From contig JNEM01009967.1 of NCBI GenBank assembly GCA_000697335.1, positions 1 through 14,230 on the forward strand: DNA of 14,230 nucleotides, read 5' to 3'. The notes below the pieces were generated by a model. The model was given only the letters and a program-made list of their open reading frames with translations, searched no databases and had not been told where the DNA came from. The number at the start of each line of letters is the position of its first letter. The stretch's first letter is position 1. The stretch comes from Conidiobolus incongruus B7586. Lineage: Eukaryota > Entomophthoromycota > Entomophthoromycetes > Entomophthorales > Conidiobolaceae. This document shows positions 1 to 10,039 of this stretch, one piece after another. The translations under genes and the position numbers were made by a program.

Positions 1-260
1 AATCAGAATTTAAAAATTTCCTATTTTTTCAAATTTAAGATAATAATAATAATAATATCTTTATCTTAAATATATTATAAACAATTATGTATATATACTA
101 ACCTATAAAAGTGAGTCATAAAATTAAAATTACTTAAATATTTACTTTTATCTTAAATAATTCCTAATTAAATAAATTTAAATTAAAATATATAATTTAC
201 CTATATTATTTGATTATAACTAACTATATTTGATTATATTACATTAGCTATTGGTTAATA
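1..260. other. AT-rich left flank, no gene
   Basis: Almost pure A/T sequence with stops in all frames. It holds a short TAA trinucleotide run at 41-57 and nothing recognisable as coding or as an RNA gene. It leads into the inverted repeats that mark the left end of the Tc1-like element. Confidence 0.7.
41..57. repeat. (TAA)n microsatellite
   Basis: About five and a half perfect TAA units. This is an ordinary simple repeat for such AT-rich DNA. Confidence 0.7.
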
Positions 261-265
261 TATCA

Positions 266-308
266 AAACCTAAAATTTAACTAAGGTAAGTTATAAATTT
301 AGAGGTTT
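266..308. repeat. Head-to-head inverted repeat at the left end of the Tc1 element
   Basis: Bases 266-282 (AAACCTAAAATTTAACT) are an imperfect reverse complement of the left terminal repeat at 288-308. They resemble the right terminal repeat (1449-1468) in direct orientation. A right-type end therefore abuts the left end of the element. This could be a remnant of a second, neighbouring copy or a hairpin specific to this terminus. The similarity includes small gaps and is read by eye. Confidence 0.4.
288..308 (+). repeat. Left terminal inverted repeat of the Tc1 element
   Basis: AAGTTATAAATTT followed by AGAGGTTT. It pairs with the reverse complement of 1449-1469 with three mismatches over 21 bases. 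Confidence 0.6.
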
Positions 309-414
309 ATAAGTTAAAGGGGAATAAATAACAAAACTTATATATATCTTCTTTTTTTGTTATATTATATATATTATAAAATTATTAAGCTAATATTTTA
401 AAATTAATATTATA

Positions 415-1431
415 ATGCTTAAATCTCTCTCTAAAAAAGTTTACTTACATATTAATCAACTTTATAATGAAAATAAATCAACTTATGAGATTGCTAGAAT
501 TACTAGTGTTTGCTAATCTACTATAGTTAGGGTTATTAAGAATAATGCTAAAAAAACACCTAAACTAAAACTTAAGTGTATTAAAATTATAGATAAGCAT
601 GATGAAAAGTATATTTATAGATTAGTTAATATAGGTAAATATAATACTACTGTAAAAGTATAATAAGAATTATAAGATTATATAGGAATATTAGTTAGTA
701 TTGATACTATTATATGTATTTTATATTAGAATAGATATTACTTACACTTTAAGAAAAAACACCCTTAACTAAAGAAGTCTTTCTATAAAGTTAAGTAAGA
801 GTTTAAATGTCAACACTAAAGTTGAATTAAAACTAACTAGAGTAAGGTTATTTAAACTGATAAAACAAAGATATATCTTAATAAATCTAATAAAAGAGCT
901 AAATGTTTCAAAAAAGATAAAAAACTACTTTATAACTATTATGTTATTATAACCCAAAAATATAATAATAAGTTAATTATAATTTAGGGATATATATTAT
1001 CTTTAGGTATAGGGTATCTTTATAAGGTTGATAAGGGAATTAATACTGAGATGTACTAAAGTATTTTAAACAATAAATTGAAAAAAACTATTAAGTGATA
1101 TAGATTAAAAAAATCAAATATTATTTTCTAACAAGATAATACACCTTGTTATACTACAAATTTTACTATTAAATAGCTTAAAAATAACAAAATAACTATT
1201 ATGAAATAGTCTCTTTAATCTTTTAATTTTAACCCAATTGAATATCTTTAGGATTAACTAAAAAAATCAATTAAAGCTTTCCCCCTAGCAAAAAATTTAG
1301 ATCAATTTTAAGAGTATATTCAAGAAGCTTAGAATAATATTAGTCTTGCTTAATATAAGAAATTAGTTGACTCTATACCCCACAAACTTAAAGAAGTTAA
1401 AAAAGCAAAAGGTAGATATACTAGATATTAA
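415..1431 (+). pseudogene. Tc1-type transposase, stop-riddled but without frameshift
   Basis: Read from ATG 415 to TAA 1429, the frame has 339 codons (338 residues), the normal length for Tc1 transposases. Family landmarks occur in one unbroken frame: an N-terminal helix-turn-helix (about residues 1-45), the catalytic region with TDK (D149), QDNTPCYT (D241) and NPIEYL (E276), giving 34 residues between the second Asp and the Glu, and a C-terminal KAKGRYTRY motif. Twenty-three internal stops interrupt it: 14 TAA, 7 TAG, 2 TGA. Where the family residue is known, they replace Gln (residues 34, 83, 84, 87, 239, 268) or Trp (147, 191, 254, 265, 279, 306). No TGG codon remains. Cys-to-Tyr changes such as GYI for the usual GC-type motif fit the same direction. 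The pattern points to C-to-T change on both strands rather than random decay by insertions and deletions. Confidence 0.88.
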
Positions 1432-1448
1432 TTTTTCTATCAATATTA

Positions 1449-1469
1449 AAACCTGCAAATTTATAACTC
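1449..1469 (-). repeat. Right terminal inverted repeat of the Tc1 element
   Basis: AAACCTGCAAATTTATAACTC; its reverse complement matches the left repeat at 288-308 with three mismatches. It lies 17 bp after the transposase stop, which is close but acceptable for compact Tc1 elements. Confidence 0.6.
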
Positions 1470-1474
1470 ATTTT

Positions 1475-3190
1475 AAATATACTTCTAGTGTTAATATATC
1501 AATTAAAAATTAATTAAATTTAACTATATATATTATATTATAAATAAAAAATATATATTAATTACATAGTTAAATATAAGTTTATTTAAATTAGAATTAA
1601 TTAAGATATTAATAGAAATATATATATTTTTAATTTTAAAACTTATTTTTGCAAGCTAGTGTATATTTAATTCATTAAAAGTAAAATCTTATTAATAATT
1701 AATAGAAATTTAAATCAACCTGAATAGTTTATATTAACTTAATTTACAAGATAATATAATATTTAATTTGATTTTAATATCAAAAATCCTTTTGATTATA
1801 AAATTAATAAAAATCAATTTAAAAAAATTTTAATTATATATCTTTCAAAAATAATATATTAAAATTTAATTATAAATTTAAAATCTTATGTATATTAATA
1901 TAAAAAATACATCATTAATAGATTTTATCAAATATCAATATTATTCATATATATTTAATAATTCTATATTTATTTAAAAAATCAAGATATTTTATTTTAA
2001 TCAAATTAATAAAATATATTAAATAAAAGTATATATTAATAATATCTATAATTTAAAATAATTTAATAATTTAATATATTATATTAAAATAAGTTAATAA
2101 TATATATTAGAAATAATAGTAAACTTTAAAATAAATATTGGTAAAAATTGAGTTTTATATAAATATTATATTAAAAGACATATATATGAAGTATTTTTTA
2201 ATATTATAAAATATATTTATATTTGATAAATTTAGATTTAACTGATTAATGGTCATTTGTTTGAACTAAAATTACTATTAAATGACATACTAATTGATAT
2301 TAGAAAATTTCTGAAAATATTTAATAATAATATATATTATTTATTAGAAGATATCTTTATTATTTAATATTATAAAGTATAAAGCTATAACTGGAATTAT
2401 AATTATGATATAAATAAATATTAATTAATTCTTATATATTTTATTTATTAAAAGCATATATATTAAAGTTATATATATATTTATATATATATTATAAATA
2501 CAAAAATCAAAATGATTTAATTATTAGTTAAAAAAATAAATTATAGTTTTTATTTTCAAATGACAGTTAAGGGTGAATTTTTAATTCTATTACTAAGATA
2601 TTGGAACTTAAAAGTGAACCCTATATTTAAAAATTAAATATTATTTAATTATAAATTTTGGTCTTTGATCCTAATATATAGATATTTAAAAAATTAAACG
2701 TTATTAAACTATATATTAAATAAGAATAAGATATAAAAAATATAAGCTATTTATTATATTTAAAACCATTCTTTAATAAATAATTCCAAAGAAACCATTA
2801 TATAAAAATGTTAAAGGTAATATAGTGGGTAGAAAAAATATTAAATAATCTTGTAAATATAATAAACTAATTATTTATTAAATCCATTATCAAGATACTA
2901 TATTATTTTATTTTTTGAATTTAAAACTCTAAAGTTTATAAAAAGAGCCACTAGCCATATAATATATTAAATCAAAAAAAGTAATATTAGGATAGTATTA
3001 TTAAAAATTTAATTAAATTTTTTTTAGCAAAATAAGATAATTCGAATAAAAGTTAATTGTTAAAAATATTACGAAAGTAAAATATATGGTAATTGTCAAT
3101 ATTTGTATAAATAGCTTAAAACAAGAAAGTTTTTCAAATGCCCTTAATATTATATAAAGATGGATCAAGGCATCAAAATGACTAGAAGTA
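1475..3190. other. AT-rich desert, no gene
   Basis: About 1.7 kb of extreme A/T sequence with dense stops in all six frames. No codon structure, tRNA-like fold or repeat of note was seen. The first CpG in the window appears only at about 2699. A minus-strand open stretch of 62 codons at 3013-3201 lacks a convincing start and has the Ile/Leu/Phe/Lys composition expected of translated AT-rich noise. Confidence 0.6.
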
Positions 3191-3325
3191 TGTTTTTTCA
3201 CTATCCAACAGTCAATTGAGCCAATCTTCCAGGATTGATGTTAGGGTTTTCCTCCTTTGGGTCGTAAGACTCTATGCAAAATTTAGGCAAAAGCGATCAA
3301 ACTTCATCAACTTTAGAAAAGTTTA
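3190..3325. other. Short higher-GC island, unidentified
   Basis: This stretch has clearly more G and C than its flanks and contains CpGs. On the + strand one frame stays open for about 46 codons to a TAA near 3324 but has no ATG; on the - strand another frame is open across 3013 to about 3235. Neither translation is one I recognise. It could be a remnant exon or a fragment of an element. There is no tRNA-like arm. Confidence 0.3.
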
Positions 3326-3530
3326 ATTATAAATTATATAATATAACCCATATTTCAGAAACTCATAATATATTCGAGATATATTAATTTAAAGCTATAG
3401 TGAGTTTATAATCAATCATTTAAACACCAATAAATTCAAATATTTAAAAAAATTAATGTTGAATATATATAATATTTATCATTATATGAATTTAGTGTCA
3501 AAATCATACATAAGATAAAAAATAAATAAA

Positions 3531-4838
3531 ATGCGCTAAGTACTCTTTATCCATATTAATCAAGCGAGCATACAGATCAGGAACTCTTGCTGGAAACTTT
3601 ATGATCTAGAGTACAATATCCGCATCGATGGAAAATTACAAGATTTTGAAGCCAAAAGTAATTCGAGCCCTTTTTTCAGAAACCAAAGGTGCCGAGTATA
3701 TGTAACATACTGTCTTCGTTGACCTTAAACCCTCTGCTGTTGACCAAATGCACGTAGGATCTTACAACAAGATCTTCAACCACGAAACTCTGATCAACGG
3801 CAAAGAAGATGCTGCTAACAACTATGTTCATGGTCACTATATTACTGGCAAAGAATTAATTGATCAAGTCGTCGGTTATATCAGAATGCAAGCTGAAATT
3901 GCCTTGTCCTTCAAGGATTCTTGCTTTGCCACTTCTTTGGCGGCGGTATAGGCTCTGGTTTTGAAGCTCCTCTTTTGAAGCGCCTCTCTCAAGTTTTTAC
4001 AAAAATCTTAAATTAAAGCTTTCTATCTATCCCTCACCCTAAGCAACATCCGCTGTTGTAGAGCCCTATAACTCTATCTTAACTACTCACAACATTCTGG
4101 AGTATTCTGACTGTTCTTTCTTAGTAGAGAATCAGGCTATTAATAAAACTTGTAAAAAGAAATTAGGATTAGAGCGATCCAATTACAATAATCTTAACAG
4201 GAAAATTGACTAAGTGGTTTCTTCCATCACTGTCTTACTCCTTTTCAAAGTTTCGTTAGATGTGGATTTAAACGAATTCCAAATTAATCTGTTATTTCTT
4301 CCGCGTATCCATTTCTATTTGATTAGTTACAATCCCATCATCCCAGCAAGAAGTATCATTCATGAAACTATTCCCTCTCCAAAATTGGCAATGCCTGCTA
4401 TGAACTATCAAATACCTTGATAAAATATGACCCAATGAAGAGTAAACACATGGCATCCTTCGTCCCATTCCTCAGCGACATCTCTTCAAAGGAAGCCAAT
4501 GCCGCAATGGCTGAGGTCTGCACTAAGAAAACTATTCTACTGGTGGACTGGCCCCAAGAGGGCTCAAACTCGGTATTAACAATGAAACGCCTTCAATTGT
4601 TAATAGAAACGTTATGGCGCCTACAAAGCGTGCGATATACATACTCAGCAATAACACCAAATTAAGTGACATCTGGGCGAGCTTGGACGGGAAGTTTGAT
4701 CTTATGTATATCAAATGGACCTTCGTTCATTAATACGTTGGGGAAGGTGTGAAAAAAGATATATTTTAGGAAGCTCGAGAAGGTTTGGGTCACTCAGAAA
4801 CAGATTATAATATTGCAACTTCAAACATCGAAAATTAA
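3531..4838 (+). pseudogene. Alpha-tubulin pseudogene (tandem copy 1), heavily decayed
   Basis: Homologous to the intact copy at 7141-8478 along its whole length. Recognisable pieces include CW.LYDLEY near the start, [26 protein letters not shown], an altered GTP-binding loop [50 protein letters not shown] and YVGEGV near the end. The reading frame changes at least five times (near 3670, 3905, 4020, 4375 and 4558). At least six stops fall in the homologous frame, including the third codon (3537), two CAA-to-TAA changes at Gln codons (4040, 4211) and one Trp-to-TAA (4731). The acidic C-terminal tail is lost. Residues such as SYNPII and DQVV agree with copy 3 rather than copy 2, so it descends from the same local family. 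It cannot make a functional tubulin. Confidence in the pseudogene call is high. Confidence 0.93.
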
Positions 4839-6100
4839 GTATTACACTAATAATAACAAATTATTAACTTTCCATGCATTGATCCCGTCTATGGGAATAT
4901 TTCATTCAACATTTTTTTGAATATATCATTCTTACTTCCACTTCAAACTCATCATTTTCAAACCATTTGTATTTTATTAATAAATTCATTTCGATTCATT
5001 ACAACTAATTAAGAATAAAGATCATCAATGTTCATTATATTTTAAATCAATTTGATATTTCATTTATTAAATGATAATAAAGATTCAATTCTAATTATTC
5101 TGAATCCAAAACCCTTTTTCTTTGGATAAATGTTGCTGAACTGTCTACATCATTAATTTTTATAGCTGTAAATTTGTAAAAACTATAGTTGTCTAATACA
5201 GTAACTCTTAAATTTTGATTGAAATTGATCATTATTATTATATTACAATATTTTATCTTGATACTGAACGCATACAAGCACATTGTTGAATAGTAAAAAT
5301 AATATCAATTAGAGTTTGTACATTGAAATCAAGTATTGAAAAAACCTTAATTCTGTAAGTATTTTTTAGAGATTAGTTATTTCACAATAGATAATGTTAG
5401 AAAATGTGTACAGTTGTTAAAATTTATTATTAAAACTGAATAAAATATAATTTCCTTCCTAAGAATAATAATAGCAAATAATATTCAGCAGAAATTACTA
5501 GTTACATATATATCTTGATAAATCTAAAGTATAATTTATTAATGAATTATATTACAAAAATATATCAGAAAATTTGGATAAAAAGATAATTTTTTTATTA
5601 TTCGGAGTATAATATATTGTTTTAATTGATATGATATGATATATTTAAAAACCATAAAACTTTTCATTTTGACTAGTAGAATCTAATTTACAGGTAGGTT
5701 ATATAATGTGATTTAATATCATCCAATGTATCTAATGATTATTATTTCATAACTATGAACTAATCATATTAAGGTTGCAATTATATAATATATCCTTGAC
5801 TTAAAGCTATTGAATTATTAAAATTATTTTAATTTTAATGTATAATTTTATGAGTGAGAAAACTCTAATCATATGCAAATTTCACTGATTGACTTTTTTA
5901 TTTTCGTTAAAGAAATTAAAATATAAAAGATTTCCAACAGGAATCATGACTATAGTGTAGCATTTTATTATATGTGAGTGTGTATTTTAAAACAGCATAA
6001 TATCAATAACTATTCTATTGAGTGATGAATTAATTAATTTAAACCAGAGTTAAATCAATATTTTTAGATAATTTTTGTTACTAAAAGGGTTATATTATAG
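4839..6100. other. AT-rich spacer, no gene
   Basis: Mostly A/T with stops in all frames. A slightly pyrimidine-rich stretch follows the tubulin pseudogene (about 4890-4990), like the region behind the intact copy, and may be the remnant of its 3' untranslated region. Nothing else is recognisable. A 62-codon minus-strand open stretch at 5095-5283 has no family features. Confidence 0.55.
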
Positions 6101-6107
6101 TTTCTCT

Positions 6108-6425
6108 ATGGGTATTATCGATGGTGTAATGCGTGAGGCAATGGCTATTGTTGTTACATAATAGTAGGTAATTGTATTTGAGAGTTTATTGGCTAAAGTG
6201 GTGTTTGGAATAATGATTGGTTAAGCATTGAAAGGCATTAGATTTAGCCACTAAGGCTGATACTTATATAGGGAAATTGTTAGGGATTGGTAGTGTTTCA
6301 ATTTGTAAAGGTTACTTGCAGTATTACAATATGTGTCGTAAGTAATGGTCAATTAAGGTAAAGGCTCCTTATAGAATAGAAACCTGAGATTAGAAATGGT
6401 GTCAAGGGTAGCACTTTGGGATGTC
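6108..6425. other. G-rich ORF-like island, unidentified and degenerate
   Basis: About 320 bp with much higher G content than the flanks and strong strand asymmetry (G-rich, C-poor on +). From ATG 6108 one frame reads MGIIDGVMREAMAIVVT, then three consecutive stops (TAA, TAG, TAG), then VIVFESLLAKVVFGIMIG. A second frame (from about 6230) reads ALDLATKADTYIGKLLGIGS and onward to about 6340 without a stop. The minus strand also has a long open stretch with Thr/Pro/Asn-rich content. It may be a degenerate gene or element fragment, but I do not recognise the family and assign no function. The edges are abrupt, with AT-rich DNA on both sides. Confidence 0.35.
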
Positions 6426-6429
6426 ACAA

Positions 6430-7140
6430 TATTATAAAATATAATTAAATATGTTATTAATAAAGAAAATTTTAAATATAAATATTTTTAAAAATCATGT
6501 TTTTAATACAATAATTTAAAAAATAGTTAATTGGTGAAGATTATATTATCTTTGATCATAATATAGAAATTAAATAAAAAACTATTTATTTAATCCTGTG
6601 AGGTTTAGAAATTTGACTTTTTAGTTTGTTAATAGTTGATTTGATAATTCAATTAAGGAGAGCGTTTTGAGACGATCATTCAATTCATTCTGTTTAATTT
6701 ATAAAATTTTTGCAGTGAATAAAATATTAGAGATGACAACTGAATAAGATGAGAAATAATATAATGAATGGCTTATAAGTTATATATACAATATCAGCTA
6801 TAAAATAATGAATCTTAGGATTCAGTATTATATGGTTTTAAAAGCGTGTATGATGAATAAATAAAAATTATCCAAAAATTATTGATAATAATGGAAATAA
6901 TTCAAGTAGATTAAAAAGGCACTTGATAACTATAATTAATCAAGCTAAACAATTATTAAAATTGAAAATAAATTTAAAATATCCAAAATTAGTAATCTTG
7001 ATTAAAAAACCAAGTTAAATCCCATTTTTTCAATTAAATTTTGATAAAAATATAAAAACTAAATTTGTGAATTAATAAGGATTGAATCGTCATCATAAAA
7101 CGTCACAAAATTAAATCCACTTTTGTAAATTTAATCAATC
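6430..7140. other. AT-rich upstream region of the intact alpha-tubulin gene
   Basis: No coding potential seen. The last 60 bases before ATG 7141 contain two CGTCA-type motifs (about 7088 and 7100) and an A-rich leader ending ATCAATC before the start codon. These are possible promoter or 5' UTR positions, but no motif is strong enough to call. Confidence 0.45.
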
Positions 7141-8478
7141 ATGCGTGAAGTACTCTCTATTCACATTGGTCAAGCTGGTGTTCAGATTGGTAATTCTTGT
7201 TGGGAGTTGTACTGTTTGGAACATGGCATCGGACCCGATGGAAGACTCACAGGTACCGACCTCAAGGGTAATCCAGCCACCTTCTTTGCTGAAACCGAGA
7301 ATGGTAAGTACGTACCACGCACTGTATTCGTTGACCTCGAACCCTCTGTTGTTGACGAAGTGCGAATTGGATCCTATAACAAGCTCTTTCATCCAGACAC
7401 TTTAATCAGTGGCAAGGAAGATGCTGCCAACAACTATGCTCGTGGTCACTATACTATTGGTAAGGAAATGATTGACGGCGTTGTCGAACGTATTAGAAAG
7501 CAAGCTGAGAACTGTATCGGTCTCCAAGGATTTTTACTTTTCCACTCCTTCGGTGGTGGTACTGGTTCTGGTTTTGGCGCTCTCCTTTTAGAGCAACTTT
7601 CTACTGAATATGGTAAAAAATCCAAGTTGGAATTTTCCATCTATCCTTCACCTCAAGTTTCTTCCGCTGTTGTAGAACCCTACAACTCCATTTTGACCAC
7701 CCACAGCACTTTGGAACACTCTGACTGCTCTTTCTTAGTTGACAATGAAGCTATTAATGAGATTTGTAAAAAGAACCTCGGTATTGAACGCCCCAATTAC
7801 ACCAACCTCAACAGATTGATTGCTCAAGTAGTCTCTACGATTACTGCCTCGCTCCGCTTTGGTGGCTCTCTCAATGTTGACTTGAATGAATTCCAAACTA
7901 ATTTGGTACCTTATCCTCGTATCCACTTCCCTCTTGTCAGTTATGCCCCCATTGTATCAACTACTAAAGCAGGTCACGAAAACTATTCCGTGAACGAAAT
8001 TGCTACTGCTTGCTATGGACCCTCAAATACTATGGTAATGTGTGACCCTACTAAAGGTAAATATATGGCCTCTTGTCTCCTTTTCCGCGGTGATGTCACT
8101 TCCAAAGAAGCTAACGCCGCTATTGCGGGTCTTCGCAGCAAGAAAACCATTCAGTTCGTTGCCTGGTCTCCCAGCGGTTTCAAGCTTGGAATCAACGACC
8201 AAGCACCCTCCATCGTTCCTGGAGACACCATGGCTCCTGTCAAGCGCGCCCTATGTGTTCTCAGCAACAATACTGCCATTGCCGAAGCTTGGGCCAACCT
8301 GGACCAGAAATTCGATCTCATGTACGCCAAACGTGCTTTCGTACACTGGTACGTCGGTGAAGGTATGGAAGAAGGTGAATTCTCCGAAGCTCGAGAAGAT
8401 TTGGCAGCCCTCGAAAAGGATTATGAAGAAGTTGCCAAAGATGGCGATGAAGACGAAGGGGCAGATGACGAATATTAA
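7141..8478 (+). CDS. Alpha-tubulin, divergent, intronless
   Basis: Encodes 445 residues from [17 protein letters not shown] to a C-terminal acidic tail ending in ADDEY. Alpha-tubulin pairs with beta-tubulin to build cytoplasmic and spindle microtubules. The GTP-binding elements are present: GQAGVQIGN (10-18), the tubulin signature GGGTGSG (138-144) and the alpha-specific catalytic Glu (E250, in LNEFQTNL) that triggers GTP hydrolysis on the neighbouring beta subunit. The helix 11-12 region ([19 protein letters not shown]) is canonical. The luminal loop that holds acetylated Lys40 in animals is about four residues shorter and has no Lys at that position. Unusual residues include SLRFGGS for the usual RFDG and VAWSPSGFK for VDWCPTGFK. 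The gene is a single exon of near-balanced composition in AT-rich DNA, and the only intact copy among three tandem ones. [22 protein letters not shown] supports a fungal origin. The start is the conserved MRE. Confidence 0.96.
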   Translation: MREVLSIHIGQAGVQIGNSCWELYCLEHGIGPDGRLTGTDLKGNPATFFAETENGKYVPRTVFVDLEPSVVDEVRIGSYNKLFHPDTLISGKEDAANNYARGHYTIGKEMIDGVVERIRKQAENCIGLQGFLLFHSFGGGTGSGFGALLLEQLSTEYGKKSKLEFSIYPSPQVSSAVVEPYNSILTTHSTLEHSDCSFLVDNEAINEICKKNLGIERPNYTNLNRLIAQVVSTITASLRFGGSLNVDLNEFQTNLVPYPRIHFPLVSYAPIVSTTKAGHENYSVNEIATACYGPSNTMVMCDPTKGKYMASCLLFRGDVTSKEANAAIAGLRSKKTIQFVAWSPSGFKLGINDQAPSIVPGDTMAPVKRALCVLSNNTAIAEAWANLDQKFDLMYAKRAFVHWYVGEGMEEGEFSEAREDLAALEKDYEEVAKDGDEDEGADDEY

Positions 8479-9907
8479 TTTTCACCTAACTTTCATATCT
8501 TTTTTCTGTATTTCTTCTATTCACCTACTTTTCTTATTAAACACCTTAATTACATCCTTTATCTTTATTGTTTACTTTTATTTTCAATATTTATTTGTTC
8601 CTATTATTAATAATTTGATAAATTTGAATGACTTTGATTCAGCCAACAAACATAGTTTAACATCACTAATATTAACCAATTAAATATTTGAATATCAACA
8701 ACCTTTTGACTACTCTGAATTTACTTAATTGTAAGCTAATTGAGGAAATAAAAGTATTTTTAAATAAATTTACCTGTATATTTTGAAAGAATTGCAAAAC
8801 TATTAATTTTAATTGTTTTCCAAATTGCAGCTATAAATTTAAATTATTCAAAACTATCATATTGTAATATATAAATAATTTAAAATAATTCATCATCCCT
8901 ATCGATATTTGATAAATTTAGTTAATATACAATTTCAAAATATGTGATATTATTTACTTCAAATTGAACTATTATATCAGATATATGAGATTTTGATACT
9001 CTGTCCCAAAACACAATGTACACACCTACCATGTGGATAATCTAATATTCATTTTTTAACCAAGATCAAAATTCTACTCATATTTCTATTTTAAAAAATA
9101 AACTATCATAATATATTATTCAACTCAGAATTTATTCAGTCAAACCATTATAATGTAAAAAATTTAAATATAATTTAATTTGATGAAAAAAAATAAGTTG
9201 AATATTCGAAAATTCTAATATATGGTTTTCGTTTAAACTGGAAAATAGAGTAATATATGTTTTAACGAGTAATTTTCAATGAATTTTTAGTTGAATTAAT
9301 AGTTTATTGTTAAATATTTTAAAATTTTTAAAATACACTTATTTGAAACCTGTTTGAAATTATACTCATTAAGAAATTTTTATAAATTGATAATTATATA
9401 CAAGCAATAAAATTTGACAAAATTTGAATTGTTATAAACTTATTATGTATGGTATTTTAATCAATTAATTAATTCAATGAAAATATAAAATTGGGTTTTT
9501 AATATATTTATATAATACGATAGATTTTATGAAAATTCGGATCCTTTTAAGGTCAACATGAGAATCCCGGGTGAAATTATTCAATAATATTTTCATATTT
9601 ATATATAGTAGTCACATATTTCGATCATTATTTCAAAAACCTAACCAAAAATAATTTTTTAGAATAATATTAAAAATATAGAATATAAAGATATATTATT
9701 ACCAATTATTAAAATATAGTCCATGATTGAATAAGATAATTGAAATAAAATTACTAATAGGGGTTTAGTAATATATAAGAGATCCTATTTTTTACCATTG
9801 AGCAATCCAATAATTGCCTGTGACAGTTTAATCTTTAAAAAATTTTGTAGTCATTAATAAACCTCTCAAATCCAAAGTTTAAGAAAATTCAGGTGTTGAT
9901 TTAAGTT
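8479..9907. other. Spacer between tubulin copies 2 and 3
   Basis: The first 100 bases are pyrimidine-rich and probably the 3' untranslated region of the intact tubulin gene; an AATAAA-like hexamer is not obvious at close range. The rest is AT-rich with stops in all frames. A brief richer patch at about 9535-9580 (containing GGATCC and CCCGGG) has no visible coding content. Identity to the flanks of the other copies is not evident, so the duplication boundaries cannot be drawn here. Confidence 0.5.
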
Positions 9908-9988
9908 ATGCGCGAAGTTATCTCGATTCGTGTAGGTCAAGCTGGTATTTAGATTGGTAATTCATATTGGGAGTTGTACTGCTTGGAG

Positions 9989-10039
9989 CATGGCATCGGA
10001 CCCGATGGAAGACTCACAGGTACCGACCTCAAGGGTAAT
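9989..10039 (+). repeat. 51-bp perfect match to copy 2 (7222-7272)
   Basis: Uninterrupted identity over codons for [16 protein letters not shown], including synonymous positions. It lies within about 190 bp of high similarity at the 5' end of the two tubulin frames and contrasts with many synonymous differences further in. Consistent with a gene-conversion tract. Confidence 0.75.

Larger units (their letters stand above)
288..1470 (+). mobile_element. Tc1/mariner-family DNA transposon (DD34E), full length but inactivated
   Basis: An element of about 1.2 kb with one transposase frame (415-1431) between short terminal inverted repeats. The left repeat is 288-308 and the right is 1449-1469; the reverse complement of the right matches the left at about 18 of 21 positions, sharing AGTTATAAATTT and AGGTTT. 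Size, architecture and the DD34E triad fit the Tc1 branch, which moves by cut and paste into TA dinucleotides. A TA (287-288) adjoins the left end, but the right side does not show a clean TA, so the exact boundaries are uncertain. I see no CpG anywhere in the element, and the transposase carries many stops, so it cannot be active. Confidence 0.85.

Noticed and set aside
415-1431. A nuclear genetic code in which TAA/TAG encode Gln, which would open the transposase frame
   Set aside because: The intact tubulin and MUTYH use CAA/CAG for Gln, contain no internal TAA/TAG and end at TAA exactly where the family ends. Several transposase stops are at Trp, not Gln, positions, which such a code would not explain.
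3013-3201. 62-codon minus-strand ORF
   Set aside because: No ATG start, low-complexity hydrophobic and Lys-rich content typical of translated AT-rich DNA, and no family features.
8042-8683. 213-codon + strand ORF overlapping the intact tubulin
   Set aside because: It is a shadow in another frame of the conserved tubulin sequence, with no recognisable domain.
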